This document shows, one piece after another, positions 9,366-19,443 of a stretch of 64,000 bases of DNA. Numbering within the stretch: the first letter of the stretch is position 1; each line of letters starts with the position of its first letter. The stretch is taken from the NCBI RefSeq assembly GCF_028551255.1, contig NZ_CP117030.1, forward strand, positions 930,001 through 994,000, in the 5' to 3' direction. Under the pieces are notes generated by a model, which saw only the letters and a list, made by a program, of their open reading frames with translations, searched no databases and was not told the origin of the DNA. Position numbers and translations under genes: made by a program. This stretch comes from Vibrio tubiashii (GTDB lineage: Bacteria; Pseudomonadota; Gammaproteobacteria; Enterobacterales; Vibrionaceae).

Positions 9366-10547
9366 TTAAGATACTTTAATTATCGCTTCGGCTACGTAAG
9401 GAATGTCCTTTTCAGTCAGGCCAGCGATATTGATTCGACCATCGCCTACCCCATAAATGCCATATTCTTCACGGAGTTGCGTCATCTGGTCTTGGCTAAA
9501 GCCTAGCACAGTAAACATACCTTTGTGACTTTCTATAAAGTCGAATTGTGAAGTATTGTGGCTATTTCTCAATTCATTACACAACGTCTGACGAAGATTA
9601 AGTAGACGCAGCTGCATTTCACTTAACTCTTGCTTCCAAACTTGGGTCAGTTGCTGATTTTGCAAAATGGTCTTAACCAATGCTGCACCGTGATCAGGTG
9701 GCATAGTGTAAGTTGCGCGTGCAAGCGTCAGTAACTTACCTTTTGCGTTGTTCACGTCGCCTTGTGATTTACCAACCACAATTGCAGCGCCAGTCCGTTC
9801 GCGGTAGAGACCAAAGTTTTTAGAACAAGACGTCGTGATCAGCATTTCTTCGACGTTGTCCGCCATAAAGCGTAGACCTTTGGCGTCTTCTTCGAGTCCA
9901 TCGCCAAAGCCTTGATACGCGATATCAACAAACGGGATGAAACCATTTTTCTGAGATAGCTCTGTGATCGCTTGCCAAGCAGCAAAATCGATATCAGCAC
10001 CTGTCGGGTTGTGACAACAACCGTGGAGCAAGACAACATCTTCTGGCCCTGCTTGAGCAAGATCTGACATCATTTTGTCGACATCAACTTGCTTAGTTTC
10101 AGGGCTAAAGTAGCTGTAATGTTTTACTTTTAAGCCAGCGGCTTCCATAACCGGACGGTGATTGACATAACTTGGATTAGAGATCCAGACTGTGGTATTA
10201 GGCTGAGCCACTTTCATTAAGTCACCCAGCATGCGTAGCGCACCACTTGCACCCGGTGTTTGAATTGCAGCCACGCGATCCATGGCAGAAGTGCCATCAA
10301 GCAGCAGATTAACCATCGATTGGTTAAACTCTTCGCAGCCTGCTAGGCCAACATAAGATTTGGTTTTTTGCTCAGCGACAACGATATCTTGAGCTTGAGA
10401 AATTGCTCTCATCACTGGTGTTTCGCCAGCGCTGTTTTTGTATACCCCAATGCCAAGATCCACTTTTTCAGCACGTGGATCATTGCGGTATGCAACAGAT
10501 AAAGAAAGAATAGGATCCAATGTAGGAGTCGGTAAATGAGAGAACAT
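9366..10547 (-). CDS. Aromatic/aspartate aminotransferase (class I, PLP-dependent)
   Basis: Encodes 393 residues from the ATG at 10547, which sits about 10 bases after AAAGGG; an in-frame GTG at 10556 is less likely. It carries the AspC/TyrB signatures: DLGIGVYKN at the N-terminus, LHGCCHNPTGAD (cofactor Asn/Pro loop), FVDIAYQGFG and the PLP-lysine segment SCSKNFGLYRERTGA. It transfers amino groups between aspartate or aromatic amino acids and 2-oxoglutarate. Whether it prefers aspartate or tyrosine cannot be decided here. It lies immediately upstream of the retropepsin lipoprotein on the same strand. Confidence 0.88.
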   Translation of the reverse strand: MFSHLPTPTLDPILSLSVAYRNDPRAEKVDLGIGVYKNSAGETPVMRAISQAQDIVVAEQKTKSYVGLAGCEEFNQSMVNLLLDGTSAMDRVAAIQTPGASGALRMLGDLMKVAQPNTTVWISNPSYVNHRPVMEAAGLKVKHYSYFSPETKQVDVDKMMSDLAQAGPEDVVLLHGCCHNPTGADIDFAAWQAITELSQKNGFIPFVDIAYQGFGDGLEEDAKGLRFMADNVEEMLITTSCSKNFGLYRERTGAAIVVGKSQGDVNNAKGKLLTLARATYTMPPDHGAALVKTILQNQQLTQVWKQELSEMQLRLLNLRQTLCNELRNSHNTSQFDFIESHKGMFTVLGFSQDQMTQLREEYGIYGVGDGRINIAGLTEKDIPYVAEAIIKVS

Positions 10548-10721
10548 GAAAGTCACAACCCTTTGAAATTCAAGTAACGAACTTCAACTTACCATCTAAT
10601 CGATAGATCTAGAAATAAAATTTCTTCCTGTCAGAGCAAAACAGGATAAAAAACCAATTAGATTAACAATTATTTAACTTTTACATTTCCAACAGAGAGA
10701 TCGACTGGCTGATTTTCAATA

Positions 10722-11189
10722 TTACAGCTTAAAACTATGAATAACTTGGTTAGAGCTCCCGCGCCACTCTAAGTTTAAGTCTCGTTTGTCTTGTTCATAT
10801 TTGCCATCAATTAACGTATCAATGTAGTGAGTAATTTCCCTTTGCTCGTCACTTAACTCTGCCAACGTATAACCTGTCCAGACCCAAATATCTTTATCCG
10901 GGCATTCTTGTCTTACGCGTTTAACCAATTTTAAGATGTGCGGTACGTTTGCAGGATGAAGCGGATCGCCACCAGATAGGGACAAACCTCTGCGCTTGAT
11001 TCGCGTATCGTTGAGATCCGCTATGATTTGGTCTTCTGCCTCTTGGGTAAACAAAACACCAGAATCTAATCGTTGCGTCGATTGGTTATAACACCCTCGG
11101 CACTGGTGAACGCAACCTGATACAAACAGTGTACATCGGGTACCCGGTCCGTTAACGACGTCGATTGGATAATACTGGTGGTAGTTCAT
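10722..11189 (-). CDS. nrdG: Anaerobic ribonucleotide reductase activating protein NrdG
   Basis: A 155-residue radical-SAM activase. The iron-sulfur motif is CVHQCRGCYN (CxxxCxxC) near residues 26-33, then the SAM-binding GG loop SLSGGDPLHP. It makes the 5'-deoxyadenosyl radical that abstracts hydrogen from the glycyl residue of NrdD. It is downstream of nrdD in the same direction with a 69-base gap, the usual nrdDG operon. Confidence 0.96.
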   Translation of the reverse strand: MNYHQYYPIDVVNGPGTRCTLFVSGCVHQCRGCYNQSTQRLDSGVLFTQEAEDQIIADLNDTRIKRRGLSLSGGDPLHPANVPHILKLVKRVRQECPDKDIWVWTGYTLAELSDEQREITHYIDTLIDGKYEQDKRDLNLEWRGSSNQVIHSFKL

Positions 11190-11258
11190 GATATCGCTCT
11201 TTAAATAAAATGAGCCCTAACATCTAGGGCTCTACTACAGGTAATTTCTTGTGAAAAA

Positions 11259-13379
11259 TTACAGGTGCTTAACGCGTCGTTTCACTTCTTCTTGCTTGCC
11301 GAAGTTGAACGGTCTTGCATCTGGACTGCCTAGGTAGCCACAAACGCGTCGAGTAACTGAAACTTTGGTCGAATCGTGATTACCACAGCTTGGGCAGGTG
11401 AACCCTTTGCTCGTACAATCAAACTCGCCGTTATAACCACACTCATAACACTCGTCGATCGGTGTATTGGTGCCGTAGTACGGAACGCGGCTGTAGCTGT
11501 AATCCCAAACGTTTTCTAGCGCTTCAATGTTACGCTGCATATTTGGAAACTCACCGTAACAGATAAAACCACCGCTTGAGATGTACGGATACGGCATTTC
11601 AAAATCGATCTTATCGTATGGGTTAACCTTCTTCTCAACGTCAAGGTGGAAGCTGTTTGTGTAATAACCCTTGTCTGTGACCCCTTTGATAACACCAAAC
11701 TCTTTAGTATCAATTCGGCAGAATCGGCTACACAAGTTTTCACTTGGCGTTCCGTATAGGCTATAGCCGTAACCTGATTCCTCCGCCCATTGATTCACTT
11801 TGTCTTTAAGATACTTAACCACATCGATCGCTTTCTGACGCAATGCGGAATCATCGTAAACGTGCGTCTCATCGCCAAACAGAGCATTAATGGTTTCATG
11901 GATACCAATGTAACCGAGTGAGATTGAAGCACGACCATTCTTAAAGATATTCGCAATTGGCTCATCCGCTTTTAGGCGAACGCCACAAGCGCCTTCCATA
12001 TAAAGAATTGGAGCAACACGCGCTTTAACGTTTTCAAGGCGAGAAATGCGCGTCTCTAGTGCGCGGCGAGCGAGGTCTAAACGCTCATCGAGTAACTTAT
12101 AGAACTGCTTTTCGTCGCGGTTTGCTGCAATTGCAATCCTTGGTAGATTTAAACTCACGACACCTAGGTTGTTACGACCTTCGTGGACAAGCTCGCCATT
12201 TTCTTCGTATGTGCCCAAGAAACTACGACAACCCATCGGCGTTTTAAATGACCCGGTGATTTCAACCACTTTGTCGTAGTTAAGAATATCTGGGTACATA
12301 CGCTTAGAAGCACATTCAAGCGCCAGTTGCTTAATGTCGTAGTTCGGATCTTCTGACTTGTGGTTCAAACCGTCCTTGATGCCAAATACCAGTTTTGGGA
12401 ACACCGCTGTTTTGCGGTTTTTACCTAGACCGGCAATGCGGTTCTTCAGGATCGATTGTTGAATAAGTCGTGAAGCCCAGCTTGTACCAAGGCCAAAACC
12501 AAATGTGACAAATGGGGTTTGACCGTTTGCTGTGTGAAGTGTGTTTACTTCGTATTCTAGAGACTGGAATGCATCATAACACTCTTTCTCAGTGCGAGCC
12601 GTTGCAAAGGCTTCAGGGTTAGGAATATCCCACTCTTTAGCAATCTCTAGATGCTTGTGATAGCTCGTCATCACGTATGGCTCAAGAACTTCATCAATAC
12701 GGTTGATCGTCGTACCACCGTAAATATGACTCGCAACTTGGGCAATAATCTGCGCAGTTACTGCTGTCGCTGTCGAGATTGATTTTGGCGTATCAATCTC
12801 GGCATTACCCATTTTAAAACCGTGAGTAAGCATGCCTTTAAGATCAATCAGCATACAGTTAAACATTGGGAAGAACGGCGCGTAGTCTAAATCGTGGTAG
12901 TGAATATCACCCATTTCATGAGCTTGAACGATATCACGCGGTAAAATGTGGGTCTTCGCGTAGTGCTTCGCAACAATGCCTGCCAATAAATCGCGCTGAG
13001 TAGGAATAACCTTTCCGTCTTTGTTGGCGTTTTCGTTAATTAAGTCAACATTGCTTTCTTCAATTAAGCCTTCAATCTCGCGAGTCAACGCACTTTGCTT
13101 CTCGCGCGCAATATCACGATCATGTCGGTATTCAATATAAGCGCGAGCAAGAGACTTGTAAGGCCCTTGCATTAACTCATTTTCTACTCGGGTTTGGATG
13201 TCATTGATGTGTACTTCATCGTGATCTTTTAGCTGAAGCTCCACCGCAAGTGCTACATTCAATGCATAAATTGCGATTTCTTTATCAACGTGCTCTGCTG
13301 CTGATTCCACTGCAGCTTGAATACGATCCCTGCTAAACGGAGCTCTTGAGCCATCACGCTTGATTACGATAGGTTTCAC
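11259..13379 (-). CDS. nrdD: Anaerobic ribonucleoside-triphosphate reductase NrdD
   Basis: A 706-residue class III ribonucleotide reductase. An N-terminal ATP-cone (about 1-95, VIKRDGSRAPFSRDRI) is followed by the catalytic barrel. A Cys4 zinc site is visible near the C-terminus (CYECGYNGEFDC...CPSCG), then the glycyl-radical loop RVCGYLG with Gly681. It reduces NTPs to dNTPs under anaerobic conditions using formate as reductant. Length and residue number of the radical Gly match the E. coli enzyme. The promoter carries tandem NrdR boxes and an FNR site. Confidence 0.97.
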   Translation of the reverse strand: MKPIVIKRDGSRAPFSRDRIQAAVESAAEHVDKEIAIYALNVALAVELQLKDHDEVHINDIQTRVENELMQGPYKSLARAYIEYRHDRDIAREKQSALTREIEGLIEESNVDLINENANKDGKVIPTQRDLLAGIVAKHYAKTHILPRDIVQAHEMGDIHYHDLDYAPFFPMFNCMLIDLKGMLTHGFKMGNAEIDTPKSISTATAVTAQIIAQVASHIYGGTTINRIDEVLEPYVMTSYHKHLEIAKEWDIPNPEAFATARTEKECYDAFQSLEYEVNTLHTANGQTPFVTFGFGLGTSWASRLIQQSILKNRIAGLGKNRKTAVFPKLVFGIKDGLNHKSEDPNYDIKQLALECASKRMYPDILNYDKVVEITGSFKTPMGCRSFLGTYEENGELVHEGRNNLGVVSLNLPRIAIAANRDEKQFYKLLDERLDLARRALETRISRLENVKARVAPILYMEGACGVRLKADEPIANIFKNGRASISLGYIGIHETINALFGDETHVYDDSALRQKAIDVVKYLKDKVNQWAEESGYGYSLYGTPSENLCSRFCRIDTKEFGVIKGVTDKGYYTNSFHLDVEKKVNPYDKIDFEMPYPYISSGGFICYGEFPNMQRNIEALENVWDYSYSRVPYYGTNTPIDECYECGYNGEFDCTSKGFTCPSCGNHDSTKVSVTRRVCGYLGSPDARPFNFGKQEEVKRRVKHL

Positions 13380-13422
13380 CTTTTCTCCTTACCCCAGCAT
13401 ACTCACAGACTTATCCACAAAC

Positions 13423-13469
13423 ACACTATATAGGGCGATTTATTTTTTGACTGACACTATATGTTGTGG
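13423..13469 (-). promoter_or_regulatory. Tandem NrdR boxes upstream of nrdD
   Basis: Two copies of ACACTATAT start at 13423 and 13454, the second extended as ACACTATATGTTGTGG. They are spaced exactly 31 bp, about three helix turns, as is usual for NrdR box pairs. They lie 45-90 bases upstream of the nrdD start. NrdR represses ribonucleotide reductase operons when dATP is high. Confidence 0.85.
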
Positions 13470-13500
13470 CGTATTTAACGAGATGACACAGGAGAAAGTA

Positions 13501-13514
13501 TTGATTTTGATCAA
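13501..13514. promoter_or_regulatory. FNR box
   Basis: TTGATTTTGATCAA is a perfect match to the FNR consensus TTGAT-N4-ATCAA, about 122-135 bases upstream of the nrdD start. It fits anaerobic induction of nrdDG. The divergent gene at 13673 could also be affected. Confidence 0.75.
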
Positions 13515-13672
13515 TAAAATTAGACCCTCGCTCAAGATCAAATCGATCTTAGTGGCACTGATCTCAGTTGCAAAGAAAATGATGAAAATTAGAAAAATGC
13601 AACAAATCCTACTTGCATTTTTGGGATGTCTTGTAGCATAAAGGCTGCAATATATTTCATTGAGTTAAGCCT

Positions 13673-14560
13673 ATGCTACCCCCTAAAAAGTGGTCACTTT
13701 TTGTTTTTCTGTTATGTTTGCTCTCTTTTTACTCTAGTGCCAACGACTCCATTTATACGACTTGGAATATTGAGTGGTTGAGCGACACACCTTCTGAGCA
13801 GTTTTCTTCATCACAGCGAAACGAAGATGACTACCTCGCTTTGAGCCGTCATTTTGATTCTATTGCCCCTAAAGTCCTCGCCTTTCAAGAGGTCAACGAC
13901 CCTGTCGCGTTAAAGCGCGTTATTGGCTCTGACTATCAAATGTTTTTTTCGCAAAGAAGCTTACCGAGTAATAGAAAGCATCAGTTTGACGAGATTAATC
14001 AATACACAGGATTTGCGGTACAGAAAGGAATAAACGTTTCTAATCGCGAAGATTTCCGTCTCGATAGCAATAGCAACAGTAAACTAAGATTTGCGACTTA
14101 TATTGTGCTAAACCCAAACAGTGCTAATTCAGTCCATGCTTTGTCTGTCCATTTGAAAGCACGTTGCTCTGGTGCCTACCGCAATAGTCGCGATTGTAAA
14201 ACGCTAAAAGAACAAGGCAAAAACCTAAATCTTTGGATTAAAGAGCGAGAATCGAATGGTGAGTCTTACGTTATATTGGGCGATTTTAACCATAACCTCA
14301 GTTACCAAGGCGACTGGCTATGGAAAGAAATGACCCAAGGCACCTCTGCTCGCCTCGCATCAAAACAGACCAAGGCTGAGTGCAAAGTTAAATCGCGTAA
14401 CAACCCAAAAAGGACGCACCAATTCCGGTCATTGATTGATCATATCGTTGTTAGCGAAGCACTCACGACAGCAAAGCCTGAGCAAAACGTTTTTCCAGTG
14501 TCAGACGTCCTCGATTATACACTGAGCGATCACTGCCCATTGAGCATGCAAGTACATTAG
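13673..14560 (+). CDS. Secreted endonuclease/exonuclease/phosphatase (EEP) family protein
   Basis: A 295-residue protein with a strong signal peptide (about 1-25, SLFVFLLCLLSFYSSA). The mature part is a DNase I-like EEP fold: TTWNIEWL at the start, FQEVND (metal-binding Glu), VHLKARC, LGDFNHNL (catalytic Asp/Asn) and a terminal LSDHCPLS (catalytic Asp-His). All key residues are present, so an exported nuclease or phosphodiesterase is likely. The ribosome site before 13673 is weak. It is divergent from nrdD across a 293-base regulatory gap. Confidence 0.82.
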   Translation: MLPPKKWSLFVFLLCLLSFYSSANDSIYTTWNIEWLSDTPSEQFSSSQRNEDDYLALSRHFDSIAPKVLAFQEVNDPVALKRVIGSDYQMFFSQRSLPSNRKHQFDEINQYTGFAVQKGINVSNREDFRLDSNSNSKLRFATYIVLNPNSANSVHALSVHLKARCSGAYRNSRDCKTLKEQGKNLNLWIKERESNGESYVILGDFNHNLSYQGDWLWKEMTQGTSARLASKQTKAECKVKSRNNPKRTHQFRSLIDHIVVSEALTTAKPEQNVFPVSDVLDYTLSDHCPLSMQVH

Positions 14561-14579
14561 GGCTGTTTATCTTTCGTGG

Positions 14580-15626
14580 TTAAATATCGCTCGGATTGAG
14601 TACCACGATATCGCCCGCCTCAAGACCTTTGCGTACACGGAAATCTTCACCTAGTTGAACTAACCGTGTATGCACCTCACCACCTTGAACGACTTTGACA
14701 TAATCCAGTTGCCCTACCTGATAGATGGCCTCTAACGGCACACGTACGACTTGCTGTGTGCCTAGCTCGACTGACACTCGCGCAAAGTTACCTGGGTATA
14801 CTTTTTTCTCGGTTTCAAACGCTAATTTAATGAGATAGCTACGAGAGCCAGCGTCTGCTGACGGTGTAATTTCACTCACAGTAGAATCTATGATGATGCC
14901 ATTAGTGGGTAAATCTAATGCCAGTGTTTTACCCAGTTCAATATGAGGCATGACAGATTCTGCAATATCTGCCTCTACGACAAGTGATTGCGGGTTATAC
15001 ATAGATAACAAGGCGGATCCCGGTGTCGCAGTATCCCCTTGATGCGCCGTTTTCTGAGTAATGATGCCATCAAAAGGAGCAGTAATAACACTATAGCCAA
15101 AAGTGGTTTCTGCCTCAGTAACGGCCGCTTTAGCTTGCATTAACGCTGCTTGAGAGGTTTGCAGATGATTCTCCGCTTGGTCATATTGGGACTGAGGCAC
15201 AAGCTTTCTGCTTAGGAGTTCCTTAACGCGTTGATACTCTTTTCTCGCATTGTTTAACGTTGATTGGGCAGAGACAAGCGCTTGCTCTGTCTGTTCTACC
15301 TTAGCATCGAGATCTCCGCTCTCTAGGCGTATCAGAATATCCCCCTGCTTTACCTGATCACCAACACTCACAATAACTTCGGCGACGGTGGCGGTTAACC
15401 TTGAGGCAACCGTCGCTTTTTGTTCAGCAACTACACGCCCTGAAAACTCTCTTTTTATCGTTTCTTCACTTGCGACAAGCTTAGCGGTATCAAAGCTTGG
15501 AGCGCTCATCATACGAACTTGGCGTTCTACAGGAAGTTTTGGTGTAAACACTCCCGCCATATATAAAAACAAAACAGCTAAACCGCTAAACAGTAATCCA
15601 CCAAGCAGCCATGTTTTCTTATTCAT
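14580..15626 (-). CDS. RND efflux periplasmic adaptor (MFP/HlyD family)
   Basis: A 348-residue membrane-fusion protein with an N-terminal anchor (about 7-25). Visible are the lipoyl halves (VAEVIVSVGDQVKQGDILIRLE and FDGIITQKTAHQGD), a helical hairpin between them, and a beta-barrel. It links the permease encoded just upstream (start overlaps the permease end by 8 bases; GGAGAG site) to an outer-membrane channel. No TolC-like gene is present here. Its position in the sulfur-related operon suggests a substrate linked to sulfur stress, but that is inference. Confidence 0.88.
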   Translation of the reverse strand: MNKKTWLLGGLLFSGLAVLFLYMAGVFTPKLPVERQVRMMSAPSFDTAKLVASEETIKREFSGRVVAEQKATVASRLTATVAEVIVSVGDQVKQGDILIRLESGDLDAKVEQTEQALVSAQSTLNNARKEYQRVKELLSRKLVPQSQYDQAENHLQTSQAALMQAKAAVTEAETTFGYSVITAPFDGIITQKTAHQGDTATPGSALLSMYNPQSLVVEADIAESVMPHIELGKTLALDLPTNGIIIDSTVSEITPSADAGSRSYLIKLAFETEKKVYPGNFARVSVELGTQQVVRVPLEAIYQVGQLDYVKVVQGGEVHTRLVQLGEDFRVRKGLEAGDIVVLNPSDI

Positions 15627-18600
15627 TGTCGTCTCTCCTGCTTTCTCGGTGTTTTAATTCTTTGTTATGTATCAGCATTCCATTCCCTTCAACTCGCTCA
15701 TACGCGAGGTTATAAACGACTGGAATCACAATTAAAGTGAAGATGGTTGAGGCTGCGATCCCGAATATGATCGCCCACGCTAAGCCGTTAAAAATTGGGT
15801 CTAGCGTGATAATGACGTTCCCTAACAGGGTTGTTCCGGCAGTGAGCAGTATCGGCCTCATTCTTACGGCACCCGACTGTATTAATGCCTTGTGTAGTGA
15901 CTCCCCACTGGCAAGAGATTGCTGAATAAACTCAATCAAAACCAGTGAGTTGCGCACTACAATACCCGCGAGAGCAATCATACCAATCATGGCGGTCGCA
16001 GTGAACAGCGCAGGGTTTGGATAACCGTTAATCTCTTGACTCATACTGTTAAGCAGCCAAAATCCGGGCATGATGCCAATAACGGTTAAGGGAATTGCCA
16101 ACATGATGATCCCAGCAACCGCAGGTAGGCTTGTTTGAATCAGCATAACAATAAACACACCAAATAGCGCCGCGCCATAGGCAATACCTAAGTCTCGAAA
16201 CACATCGACGGTAATTTTCCATTCACCTTCGCCGCTCCAGACTACGTCGATATCTTCGTTAACCTGCCAAGGCTTACCTGAACCGTTGTTTAGGTAACTA
16301 CGTTCGTTCCATTCAACCCAGTTGTTTTCAATCGGTCTATTTTGGTCGGCTATGACATCTGCAATGATTTCACCGGGCACTCGACCCGCTGTTTCTGCAT
16401 AAACATAAACAACAGGTTTAAGGTTCTTATGATAGATCGGCGTATGTACAACGCGTTTTTCAAACCGCCCTATCTCTCCTAACTGTACTAATGGTTGTGG
16501 CGCGTCAACCAGCGAGCCATTGTTGAGGGTCTTCACTACCCCTGCCTGCCCTCTAACATAAAGGCGCAACAGACTATCAAGATCATCCCTTTGGTCCCGA
16601 GGCAAACGAATTTCTACAGCTAGTGGGTTAACCTCTCTATTGGAACCCAACTGACCGATGACATAGCCGTTATTTGCCGCCGCAATGGTCTCGTTAACTT
16701 CTTGTATCGACACACCAGACAAGGCGGCTTTTTCTTGATCGACGATAAATTGCCAAGCTTCTAGATGCTCATCAATGCTGGTATCAACTTCTGTGACAAA
16801 AGGCTCTATAGAAAGGCGCTCAGCAACACGCTGTGCCTCCACCATTAGCTCTTGGTAAGAGGTATGATCCTTGCCATAGACTTCCGCGGTAATTGTTGCG
16901 ATAACCGGGGGCCCGGGGGGAACTTCGACAAGCTGAATTGATGCATCAAAACGATGAGCAATCTGTTCTAAATCACTGCGAAGTCGAGTCACTATTTCAT
17001 GTGACTGCATAGAACGTTGGTCTTTTTCTGCCAAAACAATCCGTAGCTCGCCCTGATACGGTTGGTTACGCATAAAGTAATGCCTCACCATACCGTTAAA
17101 GTCCATTGGTGAAGCAATACCTGCAAAGCCAGATACCGACTCTACTTCAGGTACAGTCACCAAATAGTCAGAAAAAACGCGCAGCGTATTAGAGGTATCA
17201 ACAAAGCTTGAGGATTCAGGCATGTTTAACACCAACTGAAATTCATTTTTGTTGTCGTAGGGTAAAAGCTTCAGTGGTACAAGTCGCATTGCAGGTAAAA
17301 GTGCCGCAGCAATAAACAAGCCCGCGACAATAGTCAGAAAAAGCCAAGCTTTTTTACGGCTTTTAAGCAGCGGTGTCAGTAAACGTGCATAACCCTGATA
17401 GAGCGTTGATGACTCGAAATCATACTGACCTGACGAAGCTGATCCTTTGAGGATCTTTTTAGCAAGCCAAGGCGTGACGAAAAACGCCACTAACGTACTC
17501 ACTACAACGCTCACAGGCACATTAAAAGCCAATGGTGCCATATAAGGCCCCATCATCCCTGTAATGAAAAACATTGGCGTAAATACAATGACGATAGCAA
17601 CCGTCGACATTATCAACGCGCTACGTATTTCTCCCATCGCAAGTACAATTGCCTTTGATCGAGGTAGATTTTTGCGTTTCAAATATCGTTCGATATTGTC
17701 GATGCTGGCTATTGGGTCATCCACAATCAAACCCAAAGCCAGAATCAGCGCAAACAAGGTGACTCGATTGATCGTGTAACCAAACAGTAAGTCGAGCCCT
17801 AATGCCGCCCCGTAACTCAATGGAATCGCAATCCCAACAACCAGTGCACTGCGCCAGTTTAAAAACAAGCCGACAAACACAACAACCGTCAGTACTGAAA
17901 TGGCTAAACTTGAGACTAGATTGGAAACCTTGTCATCCGCTGTTTTACCGTAATTTCGGATGATGTCGACTTTGACAGAAGGCGGAAACTGATTTTGTTG
18001 CAACGCATAGAGCTTCTCAACCGTTTGATTCGCCACATCTACCGCATTCGCGCCTTTTTGCTTAGCGACTGAAATGAACACCGCTGGATGTTCCACTTGG
18101 TGTTTTGCATCGATATACCAAGTGTCGTTAGAAGGCTCCGCTGCACGCTCAATTACCTTTGCGACATCACGAAAAAACACCGGTTTGTTATTGACGACGG
18201 CGACAACCAGATCACCAACCTCCTGAGCACTGGTAAGCAGTCGACCCGACTCTATCAGATACCGATTGCCGTCAACCTGAATCGATCCCGCTTGCTGCTT
18301 ATTGTGGCTAACGTCAAAAGCAAAGTTTAAATCCCTTAAGGTGATTCCAAAGCTTTCCATCGCAACAGAATCTAACTCGACACTGATGAGCTTAGATTCC
18401 CCACCAATCACTTGAACGCCATTTGTTGATGGTATTGATTTGATGCCCAAAGTTGCTTGGTCAGCGATACGCTTGAGATCGTGCCTATCTACCTGTTTAG
18501 GATCGGTGGAATAAAGCGCCGCGACTACGATAGGCACATCATCTATTTCGACAGGCTTTACCAACCAGCGAGTGACGGAAGGAGGAATATGATCTTGATT

Positions 18601-18960
18601 GGAGTAAAGTTTGTTATATAGCTTAACCAACGCATCTTCACGAGGTTCGCCGACATAGAATCGAACAATAACCTGTGCGGCGCCATCTGATGAAGAAGAG
18701 TAAACGTACTCAACGCCATCAATTTGGCTGAGCAATTTTTCGAGTGGTTCAGTCACCTGTCTTTCAACTTGTTGTGCACTTAAACCTGGCGCTTCAATCA
18801 ACACATCCGCCATTGGCACGACAATTTGAGGATCTTCTTCTTTAGGCGTCAGCCACAGGGACACCGCACCAACTGCTAACAGAAAAACAATGATAATAGG
18901 CGGAAAGAAGCTGTTCATTATCGAATGAACGACACCATCCTTGGTCGAACTTCTATTCAT
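15619..18960 (-). CDS. RND efflux permease in the sulfur-stress operon
   Basis: A 1113-residue inner-membrane RND pump with 12 predicted helices, two large periplasmic loops and duplicated halves. The TM4 proton-relay motif reads LGLIVDDPIASIDN, keeping the Asp pair. The long C-terminal tail is charged. The protein resembles RND permeases found next to YeeE/YedE and ArsR genes rather than the AcrB drug pumps. The start has AGGAGAACAGA upstream. The permease precedes its adaptor, the reverse of the usual order. The substrate is unknown; low-molecular-weight persulfide or polysulfide products are a possibility only. Confidence 0.88.
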   Translation of the reverse strand: MNRSSTKDGVVHSIMNSFFPPIIIVFLLAVGAVSLWLTPKEEDPQIVVPMADVLIEAPGLSAQQVERQVTEPLEKLLSQIDGVEYVYSSSSDGAAQVIVRFYVGEPREDALVKLYNKLYSNQDHIPPSVTRWLVKPVEIDDVPIVVAALYSTDPKQVDRHDLKRIADQATLGIKSIPSTNGVQVIGGESKLISVELDSVAMESFGITLRDLNFAFDVSHNKQQAGSIQVDGNRYLIESGRLLTSAQEVGDLVVAVVNNKPVFFRDVAKVIERAAEPSNDTWYIDAKHQVEHPAVFISVAKQKGANAVDVANQTVEKLYALQQNQFPPSVKVDIIRNYGKTADDKVSNLVSSLAISVLTVVVFVGLFLNWRSALVVGIAIPLSYGAALGLDLLFGYTINRVTLFALILALGLIVDDPIASIDNIERYLKRKNLPRSKAIVLAMGEIRSALIMSTVAIVIVFTPMFFITGMMGPYMAPLAFNVPVSVVVSTLVAFFVTPWLAKKILKGSASSGQYDFESSTLYQGYARLLTPLLKSRKKAWLFLTIVAGLFIAAALLPAMRLVPLKLLPYDNKNEFQLVLNMPESSSFVDTSNTLRVFSDYLVTVPEVESVSGFAGIASPMDFNGMVRHYFMRNQPYQGELRIVLAEKDQRSMQSHEIVTRLRSDLEQIAHRFDASIQLVEVPPGPPVIATITAEVYGKDHTSYQELMVEAQRVAERLSIEPFVTEVDTSIDEHLEAWQFIVDQEKAALSGVSIQEVNETIAAANNGYVIGQLGSNREVNPLAVEIRLPRDQRDDLDSLLRLYVRGQAGVVKTLNNGSLVDAPQPLVQLGEIGRFEKRVVHTPIYHKNLKPVVYVYAETAGRVPGEIIADVIADQNRPIENNWVEWNERSYLNNGSGKPWQVNEDIDVVWSGEGEWKITVDVFRDLGIAYGAALFGVFIVMLIQTSLPAVAGIIMLAIPLTVIGIMPGFWLLNSMSQEINGYPNPALFTATAMIGMIALAGIVVRNSLVLIEFIQQSLASGESLHKALIQSGAVRMRPILLTAGTTLLGNVIITLDPIFNGLAWAIIFGIAASTIFTLIVIPVVYNLAYERVEGNGMLIHNKELKHRESRRDDNE

Positions 18961-18977
18961 TCTGTTCTCCTAACGCA

Positions 18978-19436
18978 CTAATTCACTTTAATCGGTGAGA
19001 CGGACTTTTCAGTTGATGAATCTAACGCCTTAATGAATAGCGAACCTAGAAGCATCGAGCTGAAAAATAACAATATATCACTATTACCAAGCGCCAAACT
19101 TGTCACCGCAGGTCCAGGGCAAATACCGGCTATCCCCCAACCTAATCCGAACAGGGCTGCGCCAATAACCAGTCTGACGTCAAGGTTAGTTTGAGTTGGG
19201 ATTGAAAGAAGCGAACCATCCATCGCCTTTGAGGTTTTCTTGATGTGTAGCCAATAAAAAGGCATAAACACTAACAAAGCCCCACCCATGACAAAAGCAA
19301 GACTCGCGTCCCATTCACCCATTACATCAAGGAAACCGACCACTTTCTGTGGTTGGATCATACCTGACATCGTCATTCCTACACCAAACAATAGTCCGCT
19401 AAATAACGGAGCTAAACGTAATACAGTCGATTTCAT
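18978..19436 (-). CDS. YeeE/YedE (DUF6691-type) membrane protein, second half-transporter
   Basis: A 152-residue protein with about four transmembrane helices. The signature GLLFGVGMTMSGM.QP.KV.GFLD near the start and GWGIAGICPGPA near residue 105 are typical of one half of split YeeE/YedE sulfur-compound transporters; the Cys in GICPGP is conserved. Known relatives import thiosulfate or sulfite. It lies 8 bases from the partner gene upstream and 17 bases before the RND gene, so co-transcription is very likely. Confidence 0.85.
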   Translation of the reverse strand: MKSTVLRLAPLFSGLLFGVGMTMSGMIQPQKVVGFLDVMGEWDASLAFVMGGALLVFMPFYWLHIKKTSKAMDGSLLSIPTQTNLDVRLVIGAALFGLGWGIAGICPGPAVTSLALGNSDILLFFSSMLLGSLFIKALDSSTEKSVSPIKVN

Positions 19437-19443
19437 CTGTCAC

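Noticed and set aside
13360-13641. 93-codon frame across the nrdD promoter
   Set aside because: It overlaps the NrdR boxes, the FNR site and the nrdD start and has no protein-like composition.
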